Source of the DNA: Gloeothece verrucosa PCC 7822
Lineage (GTDB): Bacteria > Cyanobacteriota > Cyanobacteriia > Cyanobacteriales > Microcystaceae
Direction: 5' to 3'
Assembly (NCBI RefSeq): GCF_000147335.1
Contig: NC_014533.1
Coordinates: 682,001 to 746,000, forward strand
DNA length: 64,000 nucleotides
Position 1 is the first letter of the stretch. Every line of letters starts with the position of its first letter. Below are positions 26,550 to 40,000 of this stretch, piece after piece. Made by a program: the position numbers and the translations under genes. The notes under the pieces are model-generated. The model searched no databases, was not told where the DNA came from, and worked only from the letters and a program-made list of their open reading frames with translations.

Positions 26550-27216
26550 TCAGTTTCTAGGCTGTTGAAAATGTGAAGAAATCCAGAAAAATTTTGTACA
26601 CAACTTTTATGTTAAAAGCGGGAGAAGAATGGTTAAGACAATTTGACAGAATAATTCTGTATTCTTTTCATTTATCGCTCAAATTGCTCAAATATACCCA
26701 TTAAATCGCTTAATTGCTGCTGTAGATGAAGCAGTAGCCTTCTGTCGAAGGTGGTTAGTGGAGTATTAACGGGTGAAACCCCTCTATTGCTCTGTCTCGG
26801 TTGAGGCTGCTCCTGAGCCATCAACAAGAGTCAGTTGTCTATGTATATCCTGGATAAGATTCCTTCAGGCGAACGCTTCCGCGTCATTGCGTGTTCGCCT
26901 TGATCATCTTTTTAAAAAAAACAATTGTACTATCAAAAAATTAGGGCTAACAAGAGTTTTTATTCTATGAGTGCGATAGATTTTAGGCTATAAGCAAAAA
27001 CTTAAAATAAATTTTAGATAAAGTCAAAAGACTTAATATGAAGATTTAGTGAATTTAAATCAAATAGGGCGCGAAATACATTGACAAACAAAGTAATGTG
27101 AGATAAATTAACTCGAGAATAGTCAGTAAATTCAACTATTTTGAGGAAAAAATATTTAAGTAATAAATTTAGAAATTTTATATCAATGTCAACTATCCTG
27201 TAAATATTGGTAAGTT
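26550..27216. other. intergenic region with relic frame and hairpin
   Basis: 667 bases with no intact gene. On the plus strand 26647-26769 is open and ends in RLIAAVDEAVAFCRRWLVEY followed by a stop; it looks like the C-terminus of a lost gene and has no start. At 26867-26900 AGGCGAAC pairs with GTTCGCCT around an 18-base interior (itself GCGT-rich), a short palindrome of the kind dispersed in cyanobacterial genomes. The remainder is AT-rich and shows nothing. Confidence 0.4.
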
Positions 27217-28041
27217 ATGAAAAATAATAATGTAAAGCTTGAGATTGAATCTTTAGCTTCAATCTCAAACGAGAAAAAAATTATCTCTTCTTTAAAAGAG
27301 TGCATAAATATTAGTTTTTTTTTGATAGTCGGTATTTTGGGATTAGACAATCGAGTTTTGGGCGCAGAGCTTAACTTATTATCGGGATGGGAAATAGCTG
27401 GAGATGTACAAATCGAAAGCGCAACTCGAGTAAATTTATCTAGCGATGGCTTATTCGATGATGACATAGACTTAGCTGTGCAAACAGGAGAATTTAACTT
27501 TTCTGGCAATGCCGCCTCAGTTGTCGGTTTTGGCTCGTTAGAAACTTTTTTAGGAATTGATGTAGCCCAACTTAATTTGGAAGGCGTAGCTTATGAAGGT
27601 TCTGCCATTAAAACAAACCTGAGTGTCAATACTCGCAGTGAATTGAGTTTTGACTGGGAATTTTTAACCAATGAAACTTTTGAATTGCCGCTAAGGCCAT
27701 TCAACGATTATGGCTTTGTCCAAATCGGACAACAAGTTAATAAATTAACTGATTACCAAAATACTCAAAAATCGCCCAATTGCTCATTTGGGTTTGTTGG
27801 TTGTACAGGAGTAAAAAGCTTAAAGTATACTCTCGCTGCCGGACAATATACTTTAGCTTTTGGGGTTATAGATGTTGATGATTTTGCTATCACCTCTGCC
27901 TTAAAAGTAAGCAAAATTAATTTAACGCCAAATCAAGAAGAACCCGTGACTGTGCCTGAACCGAATTTGGTGTTTGCCATATTTACCGCCCTTTCATTAG
28001 CAACAAGCTTATCGCCCAAAAAATCCAACAATAAAAATTAA
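27217..28041 (+). CDS. PEP-CTERM-type exported protein (274 aa)
   Basis: The N-terminal hydrophobic stretch (ISFFLIVGILGLDNRVLGAE) looks like a signal peptide. The C-terminus has VPEP, then a hydrophobic segment (NLVFAIFTALSLATSL) and a basic tail (KKSNNKN), the layout of a PEP-CTERM sorting signal recognised by exosortase-like systems. The middle part appears to be a beta-sandwich (WEIAGDVQIESATRVNLSSDG, ELSFDWEFLTNE), common in secreted PEP-CTERM proteins. It ends 26 bases before the giant gene, so they are probably one operon. No exosortase is present in the window. Function unknown, presumably cell surface or extracellular matrix. Confidence 0.7.
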   Translation: MKNNNVKLEIESLASISNEKKIISSLKECINISFFLIVGILGLDNRVLGAELNLLSGWEIAGDVQIESATRVNLSSDGLFDDDIDLAVQTGEFNFSGNAASVVGFGSLETFLGIDVAQLNLEGVAYEGSAIKTNLSVNTRSELSFDWEFLTNETFELPLRPFNDYGFVQIGQQVNKLTDYQNTQKSPNCSFGFVGCTGVKSLKYTLAAGQYTLAFGVIDVDDFAITSALKVSKINLTPNQEEPVTVPEPNLVFAIFTALSLATSLSPKKSNNKN

Positions 28042-28067
28042 GCCTCACATCAGGTAAGAAGACGAAA

Positions 28068-31000
28068 ATGGAAAATTTAGAAGCCAATTTTTTCAATTTA
28101 GAATCTTTAAACAATGGTAACGATGCAGCACTGGGGTTAAATGATCCTTTTGCCCAAGCTCAACAATTTTTAAAAATGCGTCCACAACAGTTAAATGTGG
28201 AGGAGATTGGCGAAGAAATTGCTTTAATATCTCCGGAAAATATTGTTCACCCTCAAAGCGGCTCTGTTGAAAATCGTGTACCGTTTGGCTCTGGAAACAA
28301 CTCACTTTCAACGGGAGCTAATTTGCCTAATTTACTTTTTCAAGCCAAAGAAAAAGTTAGTCATACTCTAGCTCAATTTCTCGCTCAACCTGACTACCGC
28401 GAGCGCTTAGAAACAACTTTTGGCACAGTTTGGAATATTGAGACGGCTACCACCCTTATAAAACCTTTAGCTAGTGGCCAACAATATCCCTCTATCGAAA
28501 TACTTTCCCCCGATATATTGCTCTCACAAGGGGCATTCAGCCAACAAAACTCGACAATTTATCTTTCTAGTCAGCTTTTTAGCGGAACAAATAGCAATGT
28601 AGAAAATATATCCTCAATTTTACTAGAAGAATTGGGACATTATTTAGATGCTCAACTCAATCTGGGAGATACGCCAGGAGATGAAGGAGCAATATTTGCC
28701 GCCTTGATTAAAAATATTAATTTAACGCCGCAACAGCAACAACTTTTACAGTCCGAAGACGACAGTACCACCCTCTTAATAAATAATCAAATTCTCAAAC
28801 TCGAACAATCAACTAAAGAGATTATAGGAACAAGTGGACGGGATATTTTAACGGGAAGTGCAGAGAATGAACGATTTATAGGTGGACAAGGAGCAGATTT
28901 AATCACTGGAGGGTTAGGAAATGATGTCTTTGTTTACCAGAGTTTTAGAGATGCAGGAGATACAATTAAAGATTTTGAAGTCGGCAAAGATAAAATTGAT
29001 CTGACGCTTGTTTTGCAAAGTTTTGGCTATACAGGATTAAATCCTTTAGAGGATGGCTATGTTCAATTGAGTGTTTACAGTGGAGGAACGGTTGTCTCGC
29101 TTGATAGTGATGGCAACGGTTCCTTGACCCCAAGACCTTATATTTATCTTGAAAATATTCAACCAGAGCAGTTAACTTTTAGAGACATTCTTCCTAATAA
29201 GGGTGAACCGCCGACAATTACTGTCAGTTTACTGAATGATACAGGAAGTTTTAATAATGATCGCCTGACTTCTGACCCGACAATAAGCGGGCAAATTGTT
29301 TACAAGAGTCAACTTACTAATGTTAAAGCTCAATTAAATAGTAACCCTGTTGAAATTTTATCACTGATAGCGGCTGATGGTAAATTTACCCTTAATAGTG
29401 CCCAACTAGCTCAAATTAACGGAGGAAGTTTAGCCGATGAAAATTATACCCTAAAGTTGACTGCACAAGATGAAAAAAGGAATATTTATTCAGTTTATAG
29501 TTACAATTTTATTTTAGATAAGACTGCACCAAATTTAACTTTAGACCTAGACCCTAACTTCGATTCTGCCCCCGTTGGAGACTTAAAAACAACCTTTGAA
29601 ACAGTAGATTTAATAGGCACAGCAGAAGCAAATTTAACAGTGTTTTTAGGGGGATTAGGTACGACGGCAAATGGATTAGGAGAGTTTAAATTTAAAGGTC
29701 AGTCTTTAGAATTAGGTAATAATATTTTTAGTTTATCGGTCACTGATTTAGCCGGAAATATAGGAAAATTTAATCAAACAATAGAAAGATTAGCTCAACA
29801 AATCAATCATGCTCCAACAGACTTAATTTTATTTCCTGATACCCTAGCTGAAAATAGTGGGAATAATAGTCTTGTGGGGATGTTTAATACTCAAGATATC
29901 GATGAGGGCGATAGCCATATTTATGAGCTAATTTCAGGAGCAGGAGATAGTGATAATTCTGCCTTTACTATTGTTGATAATGAACTGAGGATTAAAAACT
30001 CTCCAGATTTTGAAGCGAAACCTGATTATAACATCCGAGTGAGAACCACTGATACAGAGGGGTTAACTTACGAACAAATTTTTACTATTAATATTACTAA
30101 CGTTAATGAATCTCCTACCGCGTTGACCTTGAGTAGAAATGCGATTGCCGAAAATCTTGCTCCTAATTACCCGATTGGAACATTTACTACCAGCGATTTG
30201 GATGCGGGTAATATTCATAGTTATAGTTTAGTGTCGGGTACAGGAGATAGTGATAATTCTGCGTTTACTATTGTTGGGAATGAATTAAGGATTAATCAAT
30301 CTGCTGACTTTGAGACAAAACCTTTTTACAATATTCGGGTAAAAACTACTGATGCAGGGGGATTAAGTTATGAACAAACCTTTACAGTTAATGTTATTAA
30401 TGTTAATGAATTTCCTATTGCAGATGAAAATAAATTATTAATTGTTAATGAAGATAGCGGCGAAACTCCCTTGAACATTCAATCTCCTACTGATGTGGAT
30501 GGAGATTTATTGACGATAACGGTTAATGTAGTTCCCAATAAAGGAATAGTTCAATTAAGCAATGGAACTATTCTAAAAACGGGAGAGACTTTAAGTATAA
30601 ATCAACTAGAAAACCTCAGCTTTATTCCCAATGAAAATGCCAATGGAGAGGCAGGAACATTCAGCTATACAGTCAGTGACGGGAATGGTGGTACAGATGC
30701 TCAAACCATTAGCTTTATTATTAACCCCGTTAACGACGCACCCACTTTAATTGTTCCTCCTGGAAAAACAGTTAAAGAAGCAACTAACTTAGTCATCTCG
30801 GGTATTAACATTAATGATATTGATGCAGAAAACCTCAGAATTAGCTTAACAGTCAATCACGGAATACTCAGTCTCAGTCAAACTAATGGATTGACATTTA
30901 CCAGTGGAGATGGAAGCGGAGATAATACTTTAATCTTTACGGGAACCCTGGCAAATCTCAATGCTGCACTCAATAATTTAGTCTATCGTAGCAATAATAA

Positions 31001-34000
31001 TTTTAGTGGAGATGATCCTCTCACAATAACAGTTAATGACCTCGGTAATACAGGTTCTGGAGGAGCATTAGAAGTTATAAAAACTCTCAACATTACAGTG
31101 ACAGCACTTAATTCTCCCCCAGTCGCCGACGAAGATAAACTGCTAACAGTCGATCAAAATAGTGGTGCAAATTCCTTGAATATTAAGCCGCCAACAGATG
31201 TAGATCAAGATCTTTTAACTATTACGGTTACTGCTATTCCCGAGCCGGCTAAAGGAAGTATAAAATTAGGAACACAAACCCTAACAGTTGGGCAACTTTT
31301 AACCGGACAAGAGTTACAAGAATTAGGATTTATCCCCGCTAATTCAGTGACCGGAGATGGAGGAATATTTAGCTATACGGTTTCTGATGGACAAGGCGGA
31401 ACGGATAGTCAAACTATTACTTTTAATATTTCACCAGTCATTATTTTACAAGAAGGAACCAACTTTAAAGTTATCCACTCTGAACAAATAACCGTTCCCG
31501 CCGCCCTTTCTCTCTTACGTTTCACCTACAAACAACTGAATTTTGATAAAACCGATACAGACTTTATTAACGATGCGTTTGAAGTTGCCTTAGTTGATAG
31601 CGATGGAAATAGTTTAGTTCATACGATTTCATCAGGAAAAGATGCTTTCTTTAATGTGACGGAAGATCAATCAATTGCCGTTGGTGCTAGTGCTACTGCC
31701 GCCAATGAATCGGTAACTTTAGACTTATCTGGAATACCAGTAGGAACAACAGGTAAATTAATTTTCCGTCTGGTCAATAATGATAGTGATACTTTAACCA
31801 GTGTTCGTATTAGTAATATAGAAATTCTCCCCAGTGGCGGCAGTGGAATTAGTAGCTTTACCCCTCAAGTTGGTAATTCATCCAATAATAACCCCATTAA
31901 CTTTGCGGTTCTAGATGATGTTTCCAGCAGTGCTAAAGCCGAGTATCAACAGACATCTTTTAATGAAGATAGCAAAATTTTATCAACAGAAGTTGGGATC
32001 AAAAATATTGGAAATTATGGGTTTAATGGGTCGTTAATTGTAGCGATTAAAGGGTTAAGTGACCCAAATATACAAGTAATAGGGGCAGATGGGTTTACGC
32101 CTGAAGGTTTACCTTATTATGATTTTACCAATTTAGTTAATAATCGAAAATTAGATCCCAGTCAACTCAGCCAAACCAAAACCTTTACCTTCAAAAATCC
32201 TCAAGGAATACAGTTTACTTACGAGTTAGTTATTCTCACAGAAGTTAATAAAAATCCAGTTATTGAAACCACGCCCGTCATTGAAATTATAGGGGGACAA
32301 ACTTATCAATACGATGTCAATGCTACGGATGCAAATGGGGATACTTTAACTTATCAGTTGGCGATCGCCCCTACCGGAATGACCATTGATCCCCAAAGCG
32401 GATTAATTAATTGGACAACAACCCTTGCAGATATCGCCAATCATCAAATCACCCTACAAGTGACTGATGGACGGGGAGGAATTACACAGCAAAATTATAG
32501 TCTTTCCGTGATTGCTGCGCCACCAAACCGTCCGCCAATCTTCACCTCTATTCCCGTAGTCGATGCTTATATTAAACAGTTATATCAATATGATGCTAAC
32601 GCGATCGATCCGGATCAAGACCCTTTAACTTATAGCTTAATTATCGGTCCCAATGGAATGACGGTTCATCCCGATACTGGGTTAGTAGAATGGACACCCC
32701 CACCCGCCTTAATTTTAGGGGATACCGTATTAGGACGCATTGCGATCGCCGGCGAACAAGATGAATTTAACTTTGCTGGAGTCGCCGGACAACGTATCTA
32801 TATCGATTCGCTTCAGTATTCAGGTAGTTATAATAACTGGAGTTTCGATATTTTCAGTCCTAGTGGTACTCAAATTATTAACGATGATCTTGACGGGGGA
32901 TTACTATTTACCCTGACAGAAGACGGTAACTATCGCATTGTCGTTGATGGGAATGATGACTTTGTTGGCAGTTATGCCTTTAAGATTATTAATACAGCAT
33001 TAGCACCCGTCGCTAACTTTGATATAGTTATTTCCAGTAATTTATCACCGGGTTCAGAAGATGATATCTACACCTTCCGTACCGGCGGAGGACAAAAACT
33101 GTATTTTGATGCACTCAGTGCCGATGGAAGCTTAGGATGGGTACTCTACGGGCCAGGTAATCAAGTGATCGGTTCTGATAATAATTTTAACGACCTTGAA
33201 CTCAATCTATCCGTATATGGTGACTATACTCTACTGGTTTATGGAAGGGACAGTTTCACCAAGACGGTTAATTACAGCTTTAAGATTATTACCCCGGACT
33301 TAACTACCCAATCTTTGATGCTAGATACTAATATTACGGGTAGTATCAGTGAAAAAGGAGAATACTATACCTATACTTTTACTGGAAAAGCGGGACAGCA
33401 ACTCTTTTTTGATAGTTTAGGAAGTGACTTCTTCTATGGTTATCTTTACGATCCCAACGGACGACAACTCTGGCAACATAATATTCAAAATGATCGTGGA
33501 ATAAACGATGGATTAGTATTACCTATTGATGGGACTTATACATTACAAATTGATGGGGGACGAGATCAGGATAATTATGCAGTTACGGGTAATTATAAAT
33601 TCCGTCTTTTGAGTCGAGACAAAGCGAAACCTTACAGTTTAGATACTGATATTACAGGAACATTTGACGAGTCAGCTAGAGGAAGTGTTGAGTATAAATT
33701 TAGCTTAAGCGATCGCACTTATATTTATTTTGATGGACAAAGTAATACAAATGCTTGGATTCTTTACGGTCCAAACGGACAATATATTAGTTCTAATAAC
33801 TTAAATTCTGATACAGAATTCTGGCTTAATAGCGGAGATTATTATCTAGTTACTCAAGGTTATGGAGATGCTAATAGTGCTGATTATAAACTACGTTTAA
33901 TTACCCCAGAAGTTTCTGCTACAACTCCCTTATCTTTAAATACTACTATTAATAGTAATATTAGCGAGAAAGGGGAACAGGATATCTATACATTTACCGG

Positions 34001-37000
34001 CAATATTGGACAAAGATTGTATTTTGATGTCCTTAATCAAGCAGGATACTATGCGTTAACCAGCGCCAATCTCTACAGTCCCAGTGGTCGTAATATTTTA
34101 AGTCGATGGTTATATGACCAAGATCCCGATCCGATTACCTTAACTGAAGCGGGAACTTATCGCTTAGTTATTGATGGAAATGGGGAGAATACTGAAAATT
34201 ATAGTTTTAGTTTATTAGATATAGGATTAACAACGACGATTAACTTAGATACGGATATTACCGGACAATTAGAACCCGGACGAGAAACCCATTTCTATAA
34301 ATTTACAGCTAATGCAGGACAACGATTATACTTTGATTCATTAAGCAGTTCTTCTAATACCAATTGGACACTCTATAATCTCTCAAATCAAGCATTAGTT
34401 AATCAAGGATTCAGCGATTTTGAATATACCCTATCTAATAGTGATACTTATTTTATCGCTGTACGAGGATATAACAATACACCAGTAGATTATAAGTTCC
34501 GTCTCATTACTCCCGACACTCAAACCTTATCTTTAACGTTAGGAAGTGTTATTAATTCTGCGATTAGTGAAAAAGGGGAACAAGATGTTTATACCTTTAG
34601 CGGAAATATTGGACAAAGATTATATTTTGATGTCCTCAATCAAGGAGGATATTATGCCTTAACCAGCGCCAATCTCTATAGTCCCAGTGGTCGTAATATT
34701 TTAAGTCGATGGTTATATGACCAAGATCCTGATCCAATTACCTTAACTGAAGCGGGAACTTATCGCTTAGTTATTGATGGAAATGGAGAGAATACAGAGA
34801 ATTATAGTTTTAGTTTATTGGATGTGGGATTAGCCACCACTATTAATCTTGATACCGATATCACCGGACAATTAGAACCGGGACGAGAAACTCATTTCTA
34901 TAAATTTACAGCTAATGCAGGACAAAGACTCTATTTTGATTCGTTAAGCAATTCTTCTAGTACCAATTGGACACTTTATAATCTCTCAAATCAAGCATTA
35001 ATTAATCAAGGATTCAGCGATTTTGAATATACTCTATCTAATAGTGATACTTATTTGATCGCTGTACGAGGATATAACAATACACCAGTAGATTATAAGT
35101 TCCGTCTCATTACTCCCGACACTCAAACCTTATCTTTAACGTTAGGTAATGCCATTAATTCTGCAATTAGTGAAAAAGGAGAACAAGATATCTATACCTT
35201 TAGCGGAAATATTGGACAAAGATTATATTTTGATATCTTAAACCGAGGAGGATACTACAGCACTAAAGCCGACCTTTATAGTCCCAGTGGTCGCAATGTT
35301 TTAAGTCGGTGGTTCTACGATCAAGATCCAGACCCAATTACATTAACTGAAGCGGGAATATATCGCTTAGTTATTGATGGGAATGGAGAAAATACTGATA
35401 GTTATAGTTTCAACCTAAATGACCTTTCTTTAGCAACAGAAATTACTAGCAGTATAGGAAAAGGAGGTATTGTTAATCCTGCTAATAACCATACTTATTT
35501 CTTGACAAATTCAGCAATCTGGACTGATGCCCGAACTCAAGCACAAGCTAAAGGAGGATATTTAGTTACTATTAATAATGCTGCTGAAAATCAATTTTTA
35601 GTCGATACATTTGGGGGTTCAGAATATTTATGGATAGGGTTAAATGATGCTACTGTTGAAGGTAGTTTCCAATGGGATAATGGCGAACCAGTTACTTATA
35701 CTAATTGGAATGCAGGACAACCCGATAATTATTTAGGAATAGAAGATTATGCACACTTAAACTTTGCCAATGCTGGACGCTGGAATGATTTACCCAATTC
35801 TCCAAGTCAATTAGGTGGTGGTTGGTCTTCCCAAATACGCGGTATTATCGAAATTAACAATACTTCTGGTGTAATCCCCGCCACAGAAATTTTTGGAACA
35901 TTAAATTCTGCACAAACAACCAATTTCTATAAACTCTCAGGCAAAGCCGGACAAACCCTACGTTTTATTCCCACTCTGTCTCCTTCAAACACCAACTGGT
36001 TCCTCTATAATTCAGCCAATAAAACTATTATTAATTCTGGGGCAAATATAAGTCAAACAGTAACTTTGTCAAATACTGATAATTACTATTTAGGGATTCA
36101 AAGTTCTAACAGTACCCCTGTTAATTACCAGTTTAAAATTGTCGAACTTAATAATCCTAACTCTTTGCCTTCAACTGATATTCCATTAACGATCGGGTCA
36201 ATAGTCAATGGCACAATTAATACTACTGGTCAAACTCAAAGCTATAGTTTTAATGGAACTGTCGGACAACAGTTATTTTATGATTCTTTAGGAGGAAATT
36301 ACTTTAAACTCCGATTCTATGATCCAACGGGAAGAGAAATTTATAATACTGATAGTCGTTATGATCGCAGTTTTGATAACGGTTTAGTATTAGGAATGAA
36401 CGGAACCTATCGAGTAACATTAAGTGAAGGTACAGGTAATTATAGTTTCCGATTTTTAGATAAAGCCTCAGCAATTTCAATTAATCTCGATACCAATATT
36501 ACAGGAACATTAGACAATGGCGGCATAGAATCAGATAGTTATCGCTTCACCCTAACCGACAAACAATATTTATACTTTGATGGACAAACGGGAAATTATG
36601 ATAATGCTTGGATTTTATATGGTGCAGGCGGACAATATATTACCAGTAAATATTTCTATCAAAGTCAAAATTCTGTTTCTTACAATGATGCCGAATTTTC
36701 ATTAGATGCTGGCGACTATTGGTTAGTGATACAAGGGAACGCGGCTGAGTCGTGGACCGGCGGAAGTAACGATTACAAATTCCGTATTGTTACTCCTCAA
36801 TTGAATACTGCACCCCTGACAATGGGAACAGTAATTAATGGCAGTATTAGTGAAACTGGAGAACAAGATACTTATACCTTTACTGGCACAGCCGGACAAC
36901 AATTATTCTATGATGCTTTAGGAGGAGATTATTTAAAATTCAGATTCTATGACCCCACAGGACGAGAAATATTTAATGTAGATAGTCGTTATGATCGCGC

Positions 37001-40000
37001 ACCCCATGACGGATTAACATTAGCCTTAGATGGAACTTATCGAGTAGTGATTGATGGGGAAGGAGACGGAATAGGTAACTATAAATTCCGTTTATTAGAT
37101 AAAGCCTCGGCAATTTTAATTAATCTCGATACAGATATTACAGGAACTTTAGACAATGGCGGCATAGAATCAGATAGTTATGGCTTCACCCTAACCGGCA
37201 GACAATATTTATACTTTGACGGACAAACCGGAAATTATGATAATGCTTGGATATTATATGGTCCAGGTGGTCAATATATTACCAGTAGAACTTTTTATCA
37301 AAATTACAATTCTGTTTCCTATAACGATGCCGAATTTTCATTAGATGCCGGCGACTATTGGTTAGTCATACAAGGAAACGCGGCTGAATCTTGGACAGGC
37401 GGAAGCAATGATTACAAACTCCGAATTGTTACCCCTCAATTAAATACTGTACCCATGACAATTGGTACAATAATTAGTGGCAGTATTAGCGAAACTGGAG
37501 AACAAGATGCTTACACCTTTACTGGCACAGCCGGACAACAATTATTCTATGATGCTTTAGGAGGAGATTATCTAAAATTTAGATTCTATGACCCCACAGG
37601 ACGAGAAATATTTAATGTAGATAGTCGTTATGATCGCGCACCCCATGACGGATTAACATTAGCCTTGGATGGAACTTATCGAGTAGTGATTGATGGGGAA
37701 GGAGACGGAATAGGTAACTATAAATTCCGTTTATTAGATAAAGGTGCTGCAACTGTTGTTAATCTCGATAGCGACATTATAGGAACATTAGACAATGGAG
37801 GATTAGAAGCTGATGGTTATCGCTTCACTCTTACAGAAAGAAAATATTTATACTTTGATGGACAAATAGGAAATTATGATAATGCTTGGATATTATATGG
37901 TTCAGGTGGACAATACATTACCAGTAAAACTTTTTATCAAAATCAGAATCCTTTATACTACAACGATGCCGAATTGTGGTTAGATCCCGGTAATTATTGG
38001 TTGGTCATACAAGGGAACGGCGCAGAACCTTTTACAGGAGGAAGTAACGATTACAAACTGCGAATTGTTACCCCCGAATTAATCACCAATCCGATGACCC
38101 TCAATACAGATATTAGTGGCACAATTAATGAAAAAGGTGAACGAGATTACTATACTTTCACGGGAAAAGCCGGACAAGAACTGTTTTATGATTATCTCGG
38201 CGGAGATTACCTCAAAATGTATGTATACGATCCAGCCGGACGATTAATTGTCGATACTGATAGTCGATCAGATCGCGGACCCGATTATTACAGTAACGGA
38301 TTAGTGCTAAAAATAGACGGAACTTATCAAGTTACTGTAGATGGGGAAGGAGAAGGAACAGGAAATTATAAATTCCGCTTCTTAGACCGTACAACAGCTA
38401 AAAAAGCCACCTTAGATACAGATATTACAGGAACCTGGGATAATGGGGCGCGAGGAAGCGATGCTTATCAATTTAGCCTCACCGAACGCACCTATCTTTA
38501 TTTTGATTCTCAAGGGGGTGCAGGCGCTTGGATTGTTTATAAAGAAAATGGGCAATATGTAGATGCTAGAGACTTACGGAATAACGATAACGAATTCTGG
38601 CTAGATGCCGGCAACTATTTTTTAATTATGCAAGGCTATGGGGATAGTAACAATGCTAACTATAAACTGCGAATTGTCACCCCAACCTTAAATACTACTC
38701 CTTACAGTTTAGGCAGCGTCATTACAGGATCAATTAGCGAAAAAGGAGAGCAAGACTACTACACCTTTGAAGGAACCGCAGGACAACGACTGTTCTTTGA
38801 TAGCCTCCTTTACACTAACAACACATACCTATCCATAACTACTCCCAGTGGTAAAGCGATCGTTAATGGTGCTTATACTCGAGATAACCGGATTAACATT
38901 ATTCTCGATGAAACTGGAACCTATCGAGTGACATTTGATGCCAATGGAGAAACAACCGAAAATTACAGCTTCCGTCTGTTAGAATACGGTGCAGCCTTTT
39001 CTCATGCGGTTTCACAAGCAACCCCCACAAGCTTAAATACTGAAATTAGCGGCACGTTTGACGATCCCCAACAACGAGAATCAGACTTTTATCGCTTTAC
39101 AAGTACAGCCGGACAATATCTCTATATCGATACTCTAGAGGGAAATTCTCCTAATGGCTGGACAATTTTCCGTCCTAATGGAGAATTGTTACTTAGCGGC
39201 TATCTCTACGAAGATAAAGAAATCCGCTTATCCGATACAGGAGAATATACCCTAGAAGTTTGGGGTGTTGGTTCTGGAAATAAAAACTATAAATTACAAT
39301 TAATTACCCCAGAATTTAATACAGTTGCTTATACCCTAGGGGAAACCATAACTTCTCAAATTACCCAGAAAGGAGAACAAGATATCTACACCTTTACCGG
39401 TACAGCCGGACAGTGGCTTTACTTCGATCAATTTAGCGGCAATAGTAATCTCAAAGCGAGGCTTTATAGTCCCACTGGGGTAGTAGAAGTTGATGATAAT
39501 ACCGATAGTGATTGGAATCCTGTAATTTTACGAGAAACAGGAAATTATCGCTTAATTATCGATGGACAAGGAGAAACCACAGGGGTTTATAGTTTTGCCC
39601 TACGCGATCGCCAATTAGCCACTCAAATTAATTTAGGAACCACTCTTACAGAACAACTTAATGCGGGTAATGGGGCTAAACTCTATCAAATCAATGGACA
39701 AGCCGGACAAGTTCTTCAGTTTAATCATTTAGGACAAATTATTACCTCCCAAATTGACTCAACGACTGGTCATGCTTACGTTTTAACCGATTTGCCGGGA
39801 ACTTGGAACGAAGCCCAATCAATGGCCCAAAGTATGGGAGGACATCTCGTTACCATTACCTCGGCGGCGGAAAATCAGTTTTTACTCAATCAATTTGGGT
39901 CTTCTCAAAATTATTGGATTGGGTTGAGTGATGCAGTTGTTGAGGGTAATTGGCGGTGGGTAAATGGAGAACCCTTTAACTATGCAAATTGGGGGAATGG

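Noticed and set aside
26773..26970. 65-codon plus-strand ORF
   Set aside because: It crosses the 26867-26900 palindrome and lacks an RBS and protein-like features.
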